A DNA stretch of 34,097 nt from NP936 sp002726085 (lineage in GTDB: Bacteria > Acidobacteriota > Vicinamibacteria > Vicinamibacterales > UBA8438), in the NCBI GenBank assembly GCA_036012905.1, contig DASCQF010000157.1, positions 1 to 34,097 on the forward strand, in the 5' to 3' direction. The notes under the pieces were generated by a model. That model was given only the letters and a program-made list of their open reading frames with translations, did not search any database and was not told the origin of the DNA. Position numbers and translations under genes: made by a program. Below are positions 15,530 through 22,773 of the stretch, in pieces. The first letter of the stretch is position 1, and every line of letters begins with the position of its first letter.

Positions 15530-16717
15530 TCAGATTAATGCCTCGTCGTGAACCAGGTCTCCGCGGTCGAACCGGCCGGCATCGAGGCATGACACGTCGA
15601 CCGTGTCGGCCCGACCGGTGCGGATGAGCTCTGAGAGTACTTTGCCGACCGCGGGGGCGATCATCAGCCCATGCCCGCTAAAGCCGTTGGCCAGGAAGAA
15701 GCCGGACACCGCCGGGTGCTCTCCGAGCAGCGGGTTGTGGTCCGGCGTCATCGCGTAGAGACCAGCCCACCCCTCGACAAGCTCCAGCGGCTCGAGTCCT
15801 GGTACCCGCCGTACCAGCGGCGGCCGGAAGTCCGACTCCCAGCGTGACAGGTCGCAGTCGAAGTTCTCGCCGGGTGGCTCGTTCAGCCTCGTACGGGCGA
15901 CCACCAGCCTGTCCGGATCGGACTCGGTGACCGGGTCGTCATGGCGCCAGTGTACGCCGGTCGGATCGATGACCACCGGAAACCGATAAGGCCAGCGAGC
16001 CGGCAGCGCGCAGCGGAACAGCTGTTGACGCACCGGCTGAATCGGCAGGTCGATGCCAGCCATCTTGCCAAGACGGGCCGCGAACGGCCCTGCCGCGTTG
16101 ACGACGGCGTCGGCGCCCACGGGCTCGCCGCTATCGAGCTCGACGCCCGCGATCCGGCCCGACCGACAGGTGAGTCCTACCACCTCGGCGGGCAGGTACT
16201 CGGCGCCGGCGGCCGCGGCTGCGGCGCGGAACCCCGCCAGCACGCCGCGTGGCTCGCCGTAGCCGTCGTCCGGGCCAAAGACCCCAAACCGGATGTCGTC
16301 GAGGCGGACACCTGGCACCAGGGCGCTGAGTTGGTCGACGGAGAGGCGCTCGACGCTGGCCCCCAGGCGACGTTGCCGTTCGACCCGAACCTCCAGGCGG
16401 TCCGCCGATGCGTCATCGGCAAGGAAGAGATAGCCGCGCTGGCGGAAGTTCACATGGGGCTCATGACCCGGGACCTTCAGAGCCCTGTCGAATGCGGCGT
16501 AGAAACGTGTGCTGTATTGGGCCAGCTGGACGTTGACCGCCGAGCTGAATTGCTGGCGAATGCCGCCCATGGCCAGGAAGGACGAGGCACGCGCATACGT
16601 CGGGTCCCGCTCGACCACCACGACGCGGCCCGCATGACCGTCCCGACGGAGGTGATAGGCGATGCTCGACCCGACGACGCCCCCGCCCACGATGACGACT
16701 GTTCCGGCTCTGGCCAT
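15530..16717 (-). CDS. FAD-dependent amine/amino-acid oxidoreductase (DAO superfamily)
   Basis: 395 residues from ATG 16715-16717. The Rossmann FAD motif VVIVGGGVVGSSIAYHL is at about 6-22, followed by VVVVERD, which binds the ribose. The C-terminal substrate/FAD part reads GWAGLYAMTPDHNPLLG then FFLANGFSGHGLMIAPAVG, as in sarcosine oxidase, dimethylglycine dehydrogenase and FOXRED1-like proteins. It should oxidise a secondary or primary amine or amino acid, or act in an FAD assembly role like FOXRED1; which of these cannot be told. It is last in the NamZ/SRPBCC/oxidoreductase block. A three-copy palindromic repeat lies immediately upstream, and an extended -10-like TGCTACCCT within and beside it could be its promoter. 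Confidence 0.9.
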   Translation of the reverse strand: MARAGTVVIVGGGVVGSSIAYHLRRDGHAGRVVVVERDPTYARASSFLAMGGIRQQFSSAVNVQLAQYSTRFYAAFDRALKVPGHEPHVNFRQRGYLFLADDASADRLEVRVERQRRLGASVERLSVDQLSALVPGVRLDDIRFGVFGPDDGYGEPRGVLAGFRAAAAAAGAEYLPAEVVGLTCRSGRIAGVELDSGEPVGADAVVNAAGPFAARLGKMAGIDLPIQPVRQQLFRCALPARWPYRFPVVIDPTGVHWRHDDPVTESDPDRLVVARTRLNEPPGENFDCDLSRWESDFRPPLVRRVPGLEPLELVEGWAGLYAMTPDHNPLLGEHPAVSGFFLANGFSGHGLMIAPAVGKVLSELIRTGRADTVDVSCLDAGRFDRGDLVHDEALI

Positions 16718-16730
16718 CGGGACGCCCCAG

Positions 16731-16753
16731 GGTAGCAAGGCCCTTCAGGGCCG
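16731..16753 (+). repeat. Palindromic 23-base repeat, copy 1 of 3
   Basis: Starts GGTAGCAAG, then the palindrome GGCCCT-TC-AGGGCC and a final G. The stop codon of the minus-strand SRPBCC gene (16745-16747) lies in its centre. Other copies at 24200 and 26531. Confidence 0.85.
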
Positions 16754-17233
16754 TTCGGGTGGCGCGCCCCCCCGTTCGAGATGCTGCTTCAGGGCGTCTA
16801 GCGACGCCTCCCAGCCGGCGGAGATCAGAGCATAGTAGCGTTGCCACCGGGCCCCTTCGTCCGACCCGCTCTGGCGCACGCTGACTCGGGTGGCCGGGCC
16901 TTCGGCCCGGCAGCTCACTTCGAGCGCCATCGGTCCGAACGGGTCGGCCTGTGGTGGTAACCAGTAGGCGTCGGCGAGAAAGAACTCGCGGCGTGGGCGA
17001 AATTCCATCACCGTGCCGTAGAACACCCCCCCAAGGGTGCCGAGCAGCTCATCGCTGAACGGTGTGGTGCGCCACTCGATCGCATAGATGCCGAGTGGCC
17101 GGGGCGTAGTCACCGATCGGACGGTGTCCCACCAGACCGTCAGCGCCGCAGGGTTGAAGAACGCCTCTAGCACGGCGGCGGGTGAGGCAGTGATCACGAT
17201 GGAATGCTCGAAGGTCAGCGGGCGAGGATCCAT
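16745..17233 (-). CDS. SRPBCC/AHSA1-domain protein
   Basis: 162 residues from ATG 17231-17233. The pattern FEHSIVITASPAAVLEAFFNPAALTVWW is the classical opening of the SRPBCC (Bet v1-like, Aha1 C-terminal) fold, and the protein ends with an amphipathic helix (GWEASLDALKQHLERGG) that closes the hydrophobic pocket. These proteins bind hydrophobic ligands or act as toxin-response or cyclase-like domains; no ligand can be named. Its last codons and stop are formed by the palindromic repeat, so its C-terminus (PPERP) was probably set by insertion of that repeat. It follows the NamZ gene by 35 bases on the same strand. A minus-strand TACGAT lies 13 bases before the start. Confidence 0.85.
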   Translation of the reverse strand: MDPRPLTFEHSIVITASPAAVLEAFFNPAALTVWWDTVRSVTTPRPLGIYAIEWRTTPFSDELLGTLGGVFYGTVMEFRPRREFFLADAYWLPPQADPFGPMALEVSCRAEGPATRVSVRQSGSDEGARWQRYYALISAGWEASLDALKQHLERGGAPPERP

Positions 17234-17268
17234 AGAAGGGTCTGCGATCGTATCGGCTGATACCGCTG

Positions 17269-18426
17269 TCAGTAAAGGAGATACCGCTCCCGCAGCGGGC
17301 GGAACGCGTCGAGCCCGTTGGCCCAGCTGTCGGCGATGGTGGAGTAGGACACCTCGTTGTCCAATTGCCGCCGGAGCTGGTCCGACCCATACAAGATGTC
17401 GATCGGCGGGAGGACCGCTTCGTACTCGTAGGGAGGCTGACGCCAGGCGAAACGGTCTGGCGCCTGGCGCCGACAGCACTGGATCAATGCCGAAGCGACC
17501 AGCACCGGCTGGAACGTCGTGCGATCGGTCACGTGCAGCTGGCAGCCGCCGCAGGTCTTGCCGGCATGCTTCTGATAGGTCGGCTGGAACTCGGCAGGGC
17601 GGAAGTGAACTCCGGGGAGTCCCATGGCGTTCATGGCGCCGGCCAGCCGGTGCGGATCGATCCACGGCGCTCCCGCCAACTCGAACGGACGGGTCGTGCC
17701 GCGGCCTTCTGAGAGATTGGTGCCCTCGAAGAGCACCATCCCAGGGTAGACGATCGCGCTGTCGAGAGTCGGGAGGTTGGGAGAAGGGAGGATCCAGGGA
17801 AGCCCGGTGGTGTCGTGGCACATCTCGCGATGCCACCCCTCCATCGGTAGCACCTCGAGCGTGGCGCCGAGACCGAAGGTCTCGTTCGTGAGGCGTGCCA
17901 TCTCGCCGATCGTCAGGCCATGTCGCAGCGGGACCGGAAACAACCCGACGAACGACTCGAACCCCGGTTCCAGCATCGGGCCCTCGACCGCCACGCCGCC
18001 CACCGGATTGGGGCGGTCGCAGACGATGACCGGTACGTCCTGGGCGCCACATGCCCGGAGGCAGTTGGCCATCGTGTGGATATAAGTGTAGACCCGCGTG
18101 CCGACGTCCTGCAGGTCGATGACGAGCAGATCGAGGCCAGCCAGCATCGCTCTGGTCGGCTCCCGCGTCTCCCCGTAGAGCGAGTGGACCGGTATGTCGA
18201 GGACCGCATGGCGGGCGTGGTCGGTCTCGACCATATTGTCCTGGACATCCGAACGAAAGCCGTGCTGGGGGCCGAACACCGCCGCCAGGGTGACGCCGGG
18301 CAAGGAGACAACCACATCGACGACATGACGGAACGCTTCGTCCACCGACGCCGGGTTGGCGAGCAGCCCGACCCGGCGACCGTCGAGCCGCGAAGCCAGA
18401 TGCGCTGATCCGAGTGTGACAGGCAC
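17269..18426 (-). CDS. namZ: DUF1343 protein, exo-beta-N-acetylmuramidase NamZ-like (GH171)
   Basis: 385 residues from GTG 18424-18426. Family hallmarks run along the whole length: VGLLANPASVD, VFGPQHGF, SLYGETREPT, DLQDVGTRVYTYI, CDRPNPVGG, LRHGLTIGEMA and PNLPTLDSAIVYPGM with EGTNLSEGRGTT. Bacillus NamZ releases terminal MurNAc from peptidoglycan fragments and works in cell-wall recycling. Unlike many members this one has no signal peptide from either GTG 18426 or the upstream TTG 18483, so it may act in the cytoplasm on imported muropeptides, or the export signal has been lost. No muropeptide permease or MurNAc kinase is adjacent. A perfect TATAAT six bases before the GTG supports that start and a leaderless mRNA. 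Confidence 0.88.
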   Translation of the reverse strand: MPVTLGSAHLASRLDGRRVGLLANPASVDEAFRHVVDVVVSLPGVTLAAVFGPQHGFRSDVQDNMVETDHARHAVLDIPVHSLYGETREPTRAMLAGLDLLVIDLQDVGTRVYTYIHTMANCLRACGAQDVPVIVCDRPNPVGGVAVEGPMLEPGFESFVGLFPVPLRHGLTIGEMARLTNETFGLGATLEVLPMEGWHREMCHDTTGLPWILPSPNLPTLDSAIVYPGMVLFEGTNLSEGRGTTRPFELAGAPWIDPHRLAGAMNAMGLPGVHFRPAEFQPTYQKHAGKTCGGCQLHVTDRTTFQPVLVASALIQCCRRQAPDRFAWRQPPYEYEAVLPPIDILYGSDQLRRQLDNEVSYSTIADSWANGLDAFRPLRERYLLY

Positions 18427-18432
18427 GAGGGG

Positions 18433-18438
18433 ATTATA
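18433..18438 (-). promoter_or_regulatory. Consensus -10 TATAAT before the NamZ gene
   Basis: TATAAT on the minus strand ends six bases before GTG 18426, in the same CCGTATAATCCC context as at 15474-15479. A degenerate heptad stretch (about 18439-18462) lies just upstream. No Shine-Dalgarno sequence is present. Confidence 0.6.
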
Positions 18439-18534
18439 CGGAAGGAGACGCGAGGCAGGAGAGCGACCGCCCCGGGGGCTCAACCTGTGTCGGGTAGGTC
18501 ACTACCTTGAACGTCTGGGGCTATCCCTTGTCCG

Positions 18535-18543
18535 TGCTATCAT
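18535..18543 (+). promoter_or_regulatory. Extended -10 TGCTATCAT before the adenine methylase
   Basis: TG (18535-18536), one base, then TATCAT (18538-18543) form an extended -10. It ends eight bases before ATG 18552, again predicting a leaderless start. No properly spaced -35 is seen, which extended -10 promoters do not need. Confidence 0.5.
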
Positions 18544-18551
18544 TTGCGGGC

Positions 18552-19547
18552 ATGCCCGGTGCGCGGGTGTGTAGAAATATGGTCAACATGCCGGTCCGGC
18601 GCCGGGCCTCCGAGTCGACGGCAACACCCAGCACCATCCGCCCGTTCTTGAAGTGGGCCGGCGGCAAGCGGCAGCTGCTGCCTCAGTTGGCGCGTTTCCA
18701 TCCCCAGCGGTTCGGAGCCTACTGCGAGCCATTTCTCGGTAGCGGCGCGTTGTTCTTCGACCTGCACGACCGAGGGCAGCTCGAAGGCCGTCGCATCATA
18801 CTGATTGACAACAACCCAGACCTGATCGGGTGCTGGCTGGCCGTTCGTGGCGAGACCGAGCGGGTCATCAGAGGGCTCAGGCGTCTCGAGACGGCCCATC
18901 GGAGCGACCCTCGCGTCTGCTACTACCGTGTGCGGGACGAGCGCTTCAATCCGGCCCGGCGGCGGCTGCGCGCCAGCGGCGCGCGGTGGGGCGAGCAGTA
19001 CACACCCGCGCTCGCCGCCATGCTGATCTATCTCAACCGCACCGGGTTCAACGGGTTGTTTCGTCTCAATGCGTCCGGTGGCTTCAATGTGCCGGTCGGT
19101 CGCTATGCCAACCCGCGGATCTGTGACGCAGACAACCTGCGCGTGGTGTCGGCGGCGCTGTCACGACCTGGCGTCGAGGTGCGCGAAGCTCGCTTCGAGT
19201 CGGTGTGCGAGTGGGCGATGCCCGGCGACTTCATCTACTTCGATCCGCCCTATGCGCCCGTCAGCGCCACGGCGTCATTCACCGCCTATACGCCGGGCGG
19301 CTTCTCCTCAGACGACCAGTGCCGACTCCAGCAGGTGGTGATCGAGCTGGCGAGACGCGGGTGTCATGTGCTGCTGAGCAATTCCACGGCGCCGGAGGTC
19401 ACGGCGCTCTATGCGGAAAACGTCGTCGCGCGTGCTGCCGGGCTCAGGGCTCACCGGGTCTCGGCGCGCCGGGCCATCAATTCACGTGGCGCCGCGCGCG
19501 GCGCGGTCGACGAGTATCTGATTTCCAACATCCCCCCTCGAAGCTGA
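18552..19547 (+). CDS. dam: D12-class DNA adenine methyltransferase (Dam-like), solitary
   Basis: 331 residues. Motif X FLKWAGGKRQLLPQL begins near residue 35, the SAM-binding motif I is EPFLGSGALFFDL, and the catalytic motif IV is DPPY in YFDPPYAPVS. NRTGFNGLFRLNASGGFNVP and DDQCRLQQVV complete the Dam signature. It transfers a methyl group to N6 of adenine, probably in GATC. The N-terminal 35 residues (MPGARVCRNM) lack conserved character; internal ATGs at 18579 and 18588 are alternatives, but the extended -10 favours 18552. No restriction endonuclease, MutH or SeqA gene is nearby, so it is a solitary methylase for regulation, repair or protection, or a remnant of a restriction system. Confidence 0.93.
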   Translation: MPGARVCRNMVNMPVRRRASESTATPSTIRPFLKWAGGKRQLLPQLARFHPQRFGAYCEPFLGSGALFFDLHDRGQLEGRRIILIDNNPDLIGCWLAVRGETERVIRGLRRLETAHRSDPRVCYYRVRDERFNPARRRLRASGARWGEQYTPALAAMLIYLNRTGFNGLFRLNASGGFNVPVGRYANPRICDADNLRVVSAALSRPGVEVREARFESVCEWAMPGDFIYFDPPYAPVSATASFTAYTPGGFSSDDQCRLQQVVIELARRGCHVLLSNSTAPEVTALYAENVVARAAGLRAHRVSARRAINSRGAARGAVDEYLISNIPPRS

Positions 19548-19563
19548 CTCGCTCCCGGGAGAA

Positions 19564-20736
19564 ATGAGCGGACCCATCGTGACCAAGACCGAGCTGCACA
19601 CCGATCTGAGAACCGCCGTGCGCGAGCTGTGCTCGCGGTATCCCGACTCCTACTGGCGGGAGCTGGACGCCAAGGAGGTCTACCCGGAGGAGTTTGTCAA
19701 GGCGCTCACCGAGGCGGGCTATCTGGCGGCGCTGATCCCCGAGGAGCTCGGCGGCTCCGGGCTGGGCATCGCCGAGGCGTCGATCATTCTGGAGGAGGTC
19801 AACCGGTCGGGTGGGAACTCGGCGGCCTGCCACGCGCAGATGTACATCATGGGCACCCTGCTCAGGCACGGGTCCGAGGAGCAGCGACGCCACTATCTAC
19901 CGAAGATTGCGAGCGGCGAGCTGCGACTGCAGGCGTTTGGCGTGACCGAGCCGACCACCGGCACCGACACGACCCAGATGAAGACGATGGCGGTGCGGAA
20001 GGGTGACCGCTACGTGGTGAACGGGCAGAAGGTCTGGATCTCACGCGTCAACTACTCGGACCTGATGCTGCTCGTGGCGCGCACCACGCCGCTCGAGGAG
20101 GTGAAGAAGAAGACCGAGGGGCTGTCGGTGCTGCTCGTGGATCTCAAGAAGGCGGTCGGCAACGGCATGACGGTCCGTCCGATACGCGCGATGATCAACC
20201 ACGCGACCACCGAAGTGTTCTTCGACAACCTCGAGGTGCCGGTCGAGAACCGGATCGGCGAGGAGGGGAAGGGCTTCCGGTATCTGCTCGATGGGTTGAA
20301 CGCCGAGCGGGTGCTGATTGCCGCCGAGTGCGTGGGGGACGGGCGCTGGTTCATCGAGCGGGCCTGCCGCTATGCCAGCGACCGGGTCGTTTTCGGACGC
20401 CCGATTGGTCAGAACCAAGGCATTCAGTTCCCAATCGCCCGGGCGCACGTCAACGTCGAGGCGGCCGACCTCATGCGGATCCGGGCGGCCGAGCTGTTCG
20501 ACGCCGGACAGCCGTGCGGCGCCGAGGCGAACATGGCCAAGCTGCTGGCGGCCGACGCTTCCTGGGAGGCGGCCAATGTCACCATGCAGACCTACGGCGG
20601 CTTTGGGTTCGCCGAAGAATACGACGTCGAGCGAAAGTTTCGCGAGACGCGGCTGTACCAGACCGCGCCGATCTCCACGAACCTCATCCTGTCCTTCATC
20701 GGCCAGCACGTGCTGGATATGCCCCGATCGTTCTAG
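19564..20736 (+). CDS. Acyl-CoA dehydrogenase of the CoA cluster, helix-G glutamate type
   Basis: 390 residues. The acyl-CoA dehydrogenase fold is clear (YLAALIPEELGGSGLGIAEA, FGVTEPTTGTDTTQMKT, TYGGFGFAEEYDVERKFRET). The usual catalytic Glu of the YEGTSE motif is replaced: the sequence reads LYQTAPISTNLI, with Gln366. At the helix-G position used by isovaleryl- and long-chain acyl-CoA dehydrogenases, it has GLNAERVLIAAE with Glu248 as likely base. It is therefore probably active on a branched or short dicarboxylic acyl-CoA. It leads the same-strand run of CoA-transferase, hydratase, PrpD and CitE-like genes. Start ATG 19564 has a GGGAG just before; GTG 19579 is the alternative. A chain of hairpins follows its stop. 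Confidence 0.92.
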   Translation: MSGPIVTKTELHTDLRTAVRELCSRYPDSYWRELDAKEVYPEEFVKALTEAGYLAALIPEELGGSGLGIAEASIILEEVNRSGGNSAACHAQMYIMGTLLRHGSEEQRRHYLPKIASGELRLQAFGVTEPTTGTDTTQMKTMAVRKGDRYVVNGQKVWISRVNYSDLMLLVARTTPLEEVKKKTEGLSVLLVDLKKAVGNGMTVRPIRAMINHATTEVFFDNLEVPVENRIGEEGKGFRYLLDGLNAERVLIAAECVGDGRWFIERACRYASDRVVFGRPIGQNQGIQFPIARAHVNVEAADLMRIRAAELFDAGQPCGAEANMAKLLAADASWEAANVTMQTYGGFGFAEEYDVERKFRETRLYQTAPISTNLILSFIGQHVLDMPRSF

Positions 20737-20837
20737 CAGGCTGGCCTGCGTCGGCGCGCGATAATGCGCGCCCCGCGGGCCCGGTGTGGGGCTCTGCGGC
20801 CCCACTAGGGGCCGCGGGGGGTTTGGGGCAAAGCCCC
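20736..20837 (+). terminator. Chain of hairpins between dehydrogenase and CoA-transferase genes
   Basis: In about 100 bases: GCAGGC/GCCTGC (20736-20749); GGCGCGC/GCGCGCC with loop GATAAT (20753-20772); GTGGGGC/GCCCCAC (20786-20805), which cannot form together with GCGGCCCC/GGGGCCGC (20796-20815); and GGGGC-AAA-GCCCC (20825-20837). There is no T tract. Possible roles are terminator, attenuator, or a processing or stability element; which one is not decided. Confidence 0.55.
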
Positions 20838-20847
20838 ATTAGAAAAG

Positions 20848-22029
20848 ATGATGCAACCGCTCGATGGGGTCACCGTGCTGTCGCTGGAACAGGCGGTGGC
20901 GGCCCCGTTCGCGACCAGACAGCTCGCCGATCTGGGTGCTCGGGTCATCAAGATCGAGCGACCTGGGGTCGGCGATTTCGCGCGCAGCTACGATGCCACG
21001 GTGCGTGGAGAATCGTCCCACTTCGTCTGGTTGAATCGATCGAAGGAGTCGCTGACGCTCGACGTCAAGCATCCCGATGCGCGTGAAGTGCTACGCCGCT
21101 TGCTCGACCGGACCGACGTGTTCGTACAGAACCTCGCGCCCGGCGCCACCGGTCGGCTCGCGTTGTCGGCCGCCACGTTGCGGGACGCGCACCCACGGCT
21201 GGTGGTGTGCGAGATCTCCGGCTACGGCTCGAGTGGGCCCTACAGAGACCGGAAGGCGTACGATCTGTTGGTGCAGGCCGAGGCCGGGCTGCTGTCGATT
21301 ACCGGCACGGCGGAAGAGCCGGTCAAGGTGGGCATCTCGGTCGCCGATATCGCGGCCGGCATGTATGCGTATTCCGGCATCCTGACGGCGCTGCTGATGC
21401 GGCATCGCACGGGTGAGGGCACGGTGCTCGAGGTGTCGATGCTCGAGGCGCTGGGTGAGTGGATGGCGTTCCCGTTCTACTACGGCACCTACGGCGGCAC
21501 TCCGCCAAAGCGGTCCGGCGCCCGCCATGCCGTCATCGCGCCCTATGGCCCGTTTGCCGGGGGCGATGGAGACGTAGTGTATCTGGGGGTGCAGAACGAG
21601 CGGGAGTGGCAGGTATTCTGCGAGCAGGTGCTCGGTCGGCCGGAGCTGGCTGACGACCCGCGGTTCGCATCGAACGCGGCGCGAGTCGAGCACCAGCCGG
21701 CGCTCGATGTCGAGGTCGAGCAGGTGTTCGGCCGCCTGACGACCCCGGAGATCCTCGAGCGTCTGGAGACGGCGCGCATCGCGAGCGCCCGTCTGCGCAC
21801 GGTGCAGCAGTTCGCCGATCATCCCCAGCTGGAGGCGCGCGACCGCTGGCACGAGGTGCAGACACCCTCCGGGACGATCCGGGCGATGGCGCCGCCGGCG
21901 ACAATCGACGGCGTCGCGCCGGTCATGGGACCGGTTCCGGCGCTCGGTGCCCACACCGACGCCGTGCTCGACGAGCTAGGCTTCGACGCGGCGACGATCG
22001 CGGGATGGCGGGATGCGGGGGTGGTGTAA
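20848..22029 (+). CDS. Class III (CaiB/BaiF, Frc family) CoA-transferase
   Basis: 393 residues. The family opening LDGVTVLSLEQAVAAPFATRQLADLGARV is followed by HFVWLNRSKESLTLD and the catalytic Asp139 in AYDLLVQAEAGL, where formyl-CoA transferase has its Asp. The C-terminal part (PALGAHTDAVLDELGF) is also standard. It moves CoA between two carboxylic acids through an aspartyl-CoA anhydride. In this gene order the likely acceptor is itaconate, mesaconate or a related C5 dicarboxylate with succinyl-CoA as donor, as for Ict of Pseudomonas; this is inference from neighbours. Two ATGs in a row (20848, 20851) leave the start ambiguous by one codon. The hairpin chain lies directly upstream, a heptad inverted pair downstream. 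Confidence 0.92.
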   Translation: MMQPLDGVTVLSLEQAVAAPFATRQLADLGARVIKIERPGVGDFARSYDATVRGESSHFVWLNRSKESLTLDVKHPDAREVLRRLLDRTDVFVQNLAPGATGRLALSAATLRDAHPRLVVCEISGYGSSGPYRDRKAYDLLVQAEAGLLSITGTAEEPVKVGISVADIAAGMYAYSGILTALLMRHRTGEGTVLEVSMLEALGEWMAFPFYYGTYGGTPPKRSGARHAVIAPYGPFAGGDGDVVYLGVQNEREWQVFCEQVLGRPELADDPRFASNAARVEHQPALDVEVEQVFGRLTTPEILERLETARIASARLRTVQQFADHPQLEARDRWHEVQTPSGTIRAMAPPATIDGVAPVMGPVPALGAHTDAVLDELGFDAATIAGWRDAGVV

Positions 22030-22035
22030 AGGACG

Positions 22036-22203
22036 GAGGAGACAGGAGGCAGGAGGCAGGAGACAGGAGAGAACCTGAAGCCGCCGGAATACGGCGGCAA
22101 CGTCCAGAAGCGGTCTGTCTTCGGTTATATCCGACCGTCACAGGAATTAACTAATGGGGCGAAGCCCTCAAGCTTCCTTCTGTCTCCTGCCTCCTGTCTC
22201 CTG
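22036..22203. repeat. Inverted pair of heptad arrays around a hairpin core
   Basis: Left array: GAGGAGA, CAGGAGG, CAGGAGG, CAGGAGA, CAGGAGA (22036-22070). Right array, opposite orientation: CCTTCTG, TCTCCTG, CCTCCTG, TCTCCTG (22176-22203). Together they could pair as a stem of 20-odd bases. The 105-base core has GCCGCCG/CGGCGGC with loop GAATA (22080-22098) and the palindrome GGGGC-GAA-GCCC (22156-22167). The element fills the gap between CoA-transferase and MaoC genes. Confidence 0.75.
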
Positions 22204-22223
22204 AAAGAGCGAAAGGAGCAATC

Positions 22224-22727
22224 ATGTCCGTGAAAGCAGGTTGGACCGGGCGGGTCTACGAGGATTTCGAGGTTGGCGATATCTATGAGCATCCGCTGGG
22301 CCGGACGGTGCTTGCGGCGGACAACACCTGGGCCACGTTGCTGTCGATGAACACCAACCCGATCCACTTCGACCATGCGTTCGCCAAGAACACCCCGTTC
22401 GGCAGGACGCTGGTCGACTCGACGTTCACGCTGGCGGTGGTCACCGGTCAGTCGGTCATCGATCTGTCGCAGAACGTCATGGCGAACCTGGGCTGGGACG
22501 AGGTGCGGCTACCCAATCCGGTGTTCGATGGAGACACCATCTACTCGAGCAGCGAGGTGCTGGAGAAGCGCGAATCGAAGTCGCGCCCGACGGTCGGCAT
22601 CGTGACCGTGAAATCGACGGGCTTCAACCAGGACGGTAAGATCATCATCACGTTCAAGCGCACGTTCATGGTCTACAAGCGTGGACAGGTGCCGCCGAGG
22701 TTCCGGCCGTCCACACCGAAGGCGTAG
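22224..22727 (+). CDS. MaoC-like hot-dog hydratase/dehydratase
   Basis: 167 residues, a single hot-dog domain. RVYEDFEVGDIYEHPLGRTV opens the fold. The hydratase-2 motif, usually D-x-N-P-[IL]-H, reads N43-T-N-P-I-H48, so His is kept but the usual Asp is Asn. VTGQSVIDLSQN and EVRLPNPVFDGDTIYSSSE are typical of the MaoC group found with CitE-like lyases and acyl-CoA dehydrogenases. It should add water to an enoyl-CoA such as itaconyl- or mesaconyl-CoA to give citramalyl-CoA. The start ATG 22224 has a strong ribosome-binding site (AAAGGAG, six bases away). The gap to the next gene is a heptad array running up to its ATG. Confidence 0.9.
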   Translation: MSVKAGWTGRVYEDFEVGDIYEHPLGRTVLAADNTWATLLSMNTNPIHFDHAFAKNTPFGRTLVDSTFTLAVVTGQSVIDLSQNVMANLGWDEVRLPNPVFDGDTIYSSSEVLEKRESKSRPTVGIVTVKSTGFNQDGKIIITFKRTFMVYKRGQVPPRFRPSTPKA

Positions 22728-22731
22728 GGCG

Positions 22732-22773
22732 AAGAAGTCAGAAGTCAGCAGGTAGGAGTCAGAAGACAGGGTC
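22732..22773 (+). repeat. Heptad array ending exactly at a start codon
   Basis: Six units in register: AAGAAGT, CAGAAGT, CAGCAGG, TAGGAGT, CAGAAGA, CAGGGTC; the next base is the A of ATG 22774. The array therefore forms the whole leader of the amidohydrolase gene. Confidence 0.75.
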
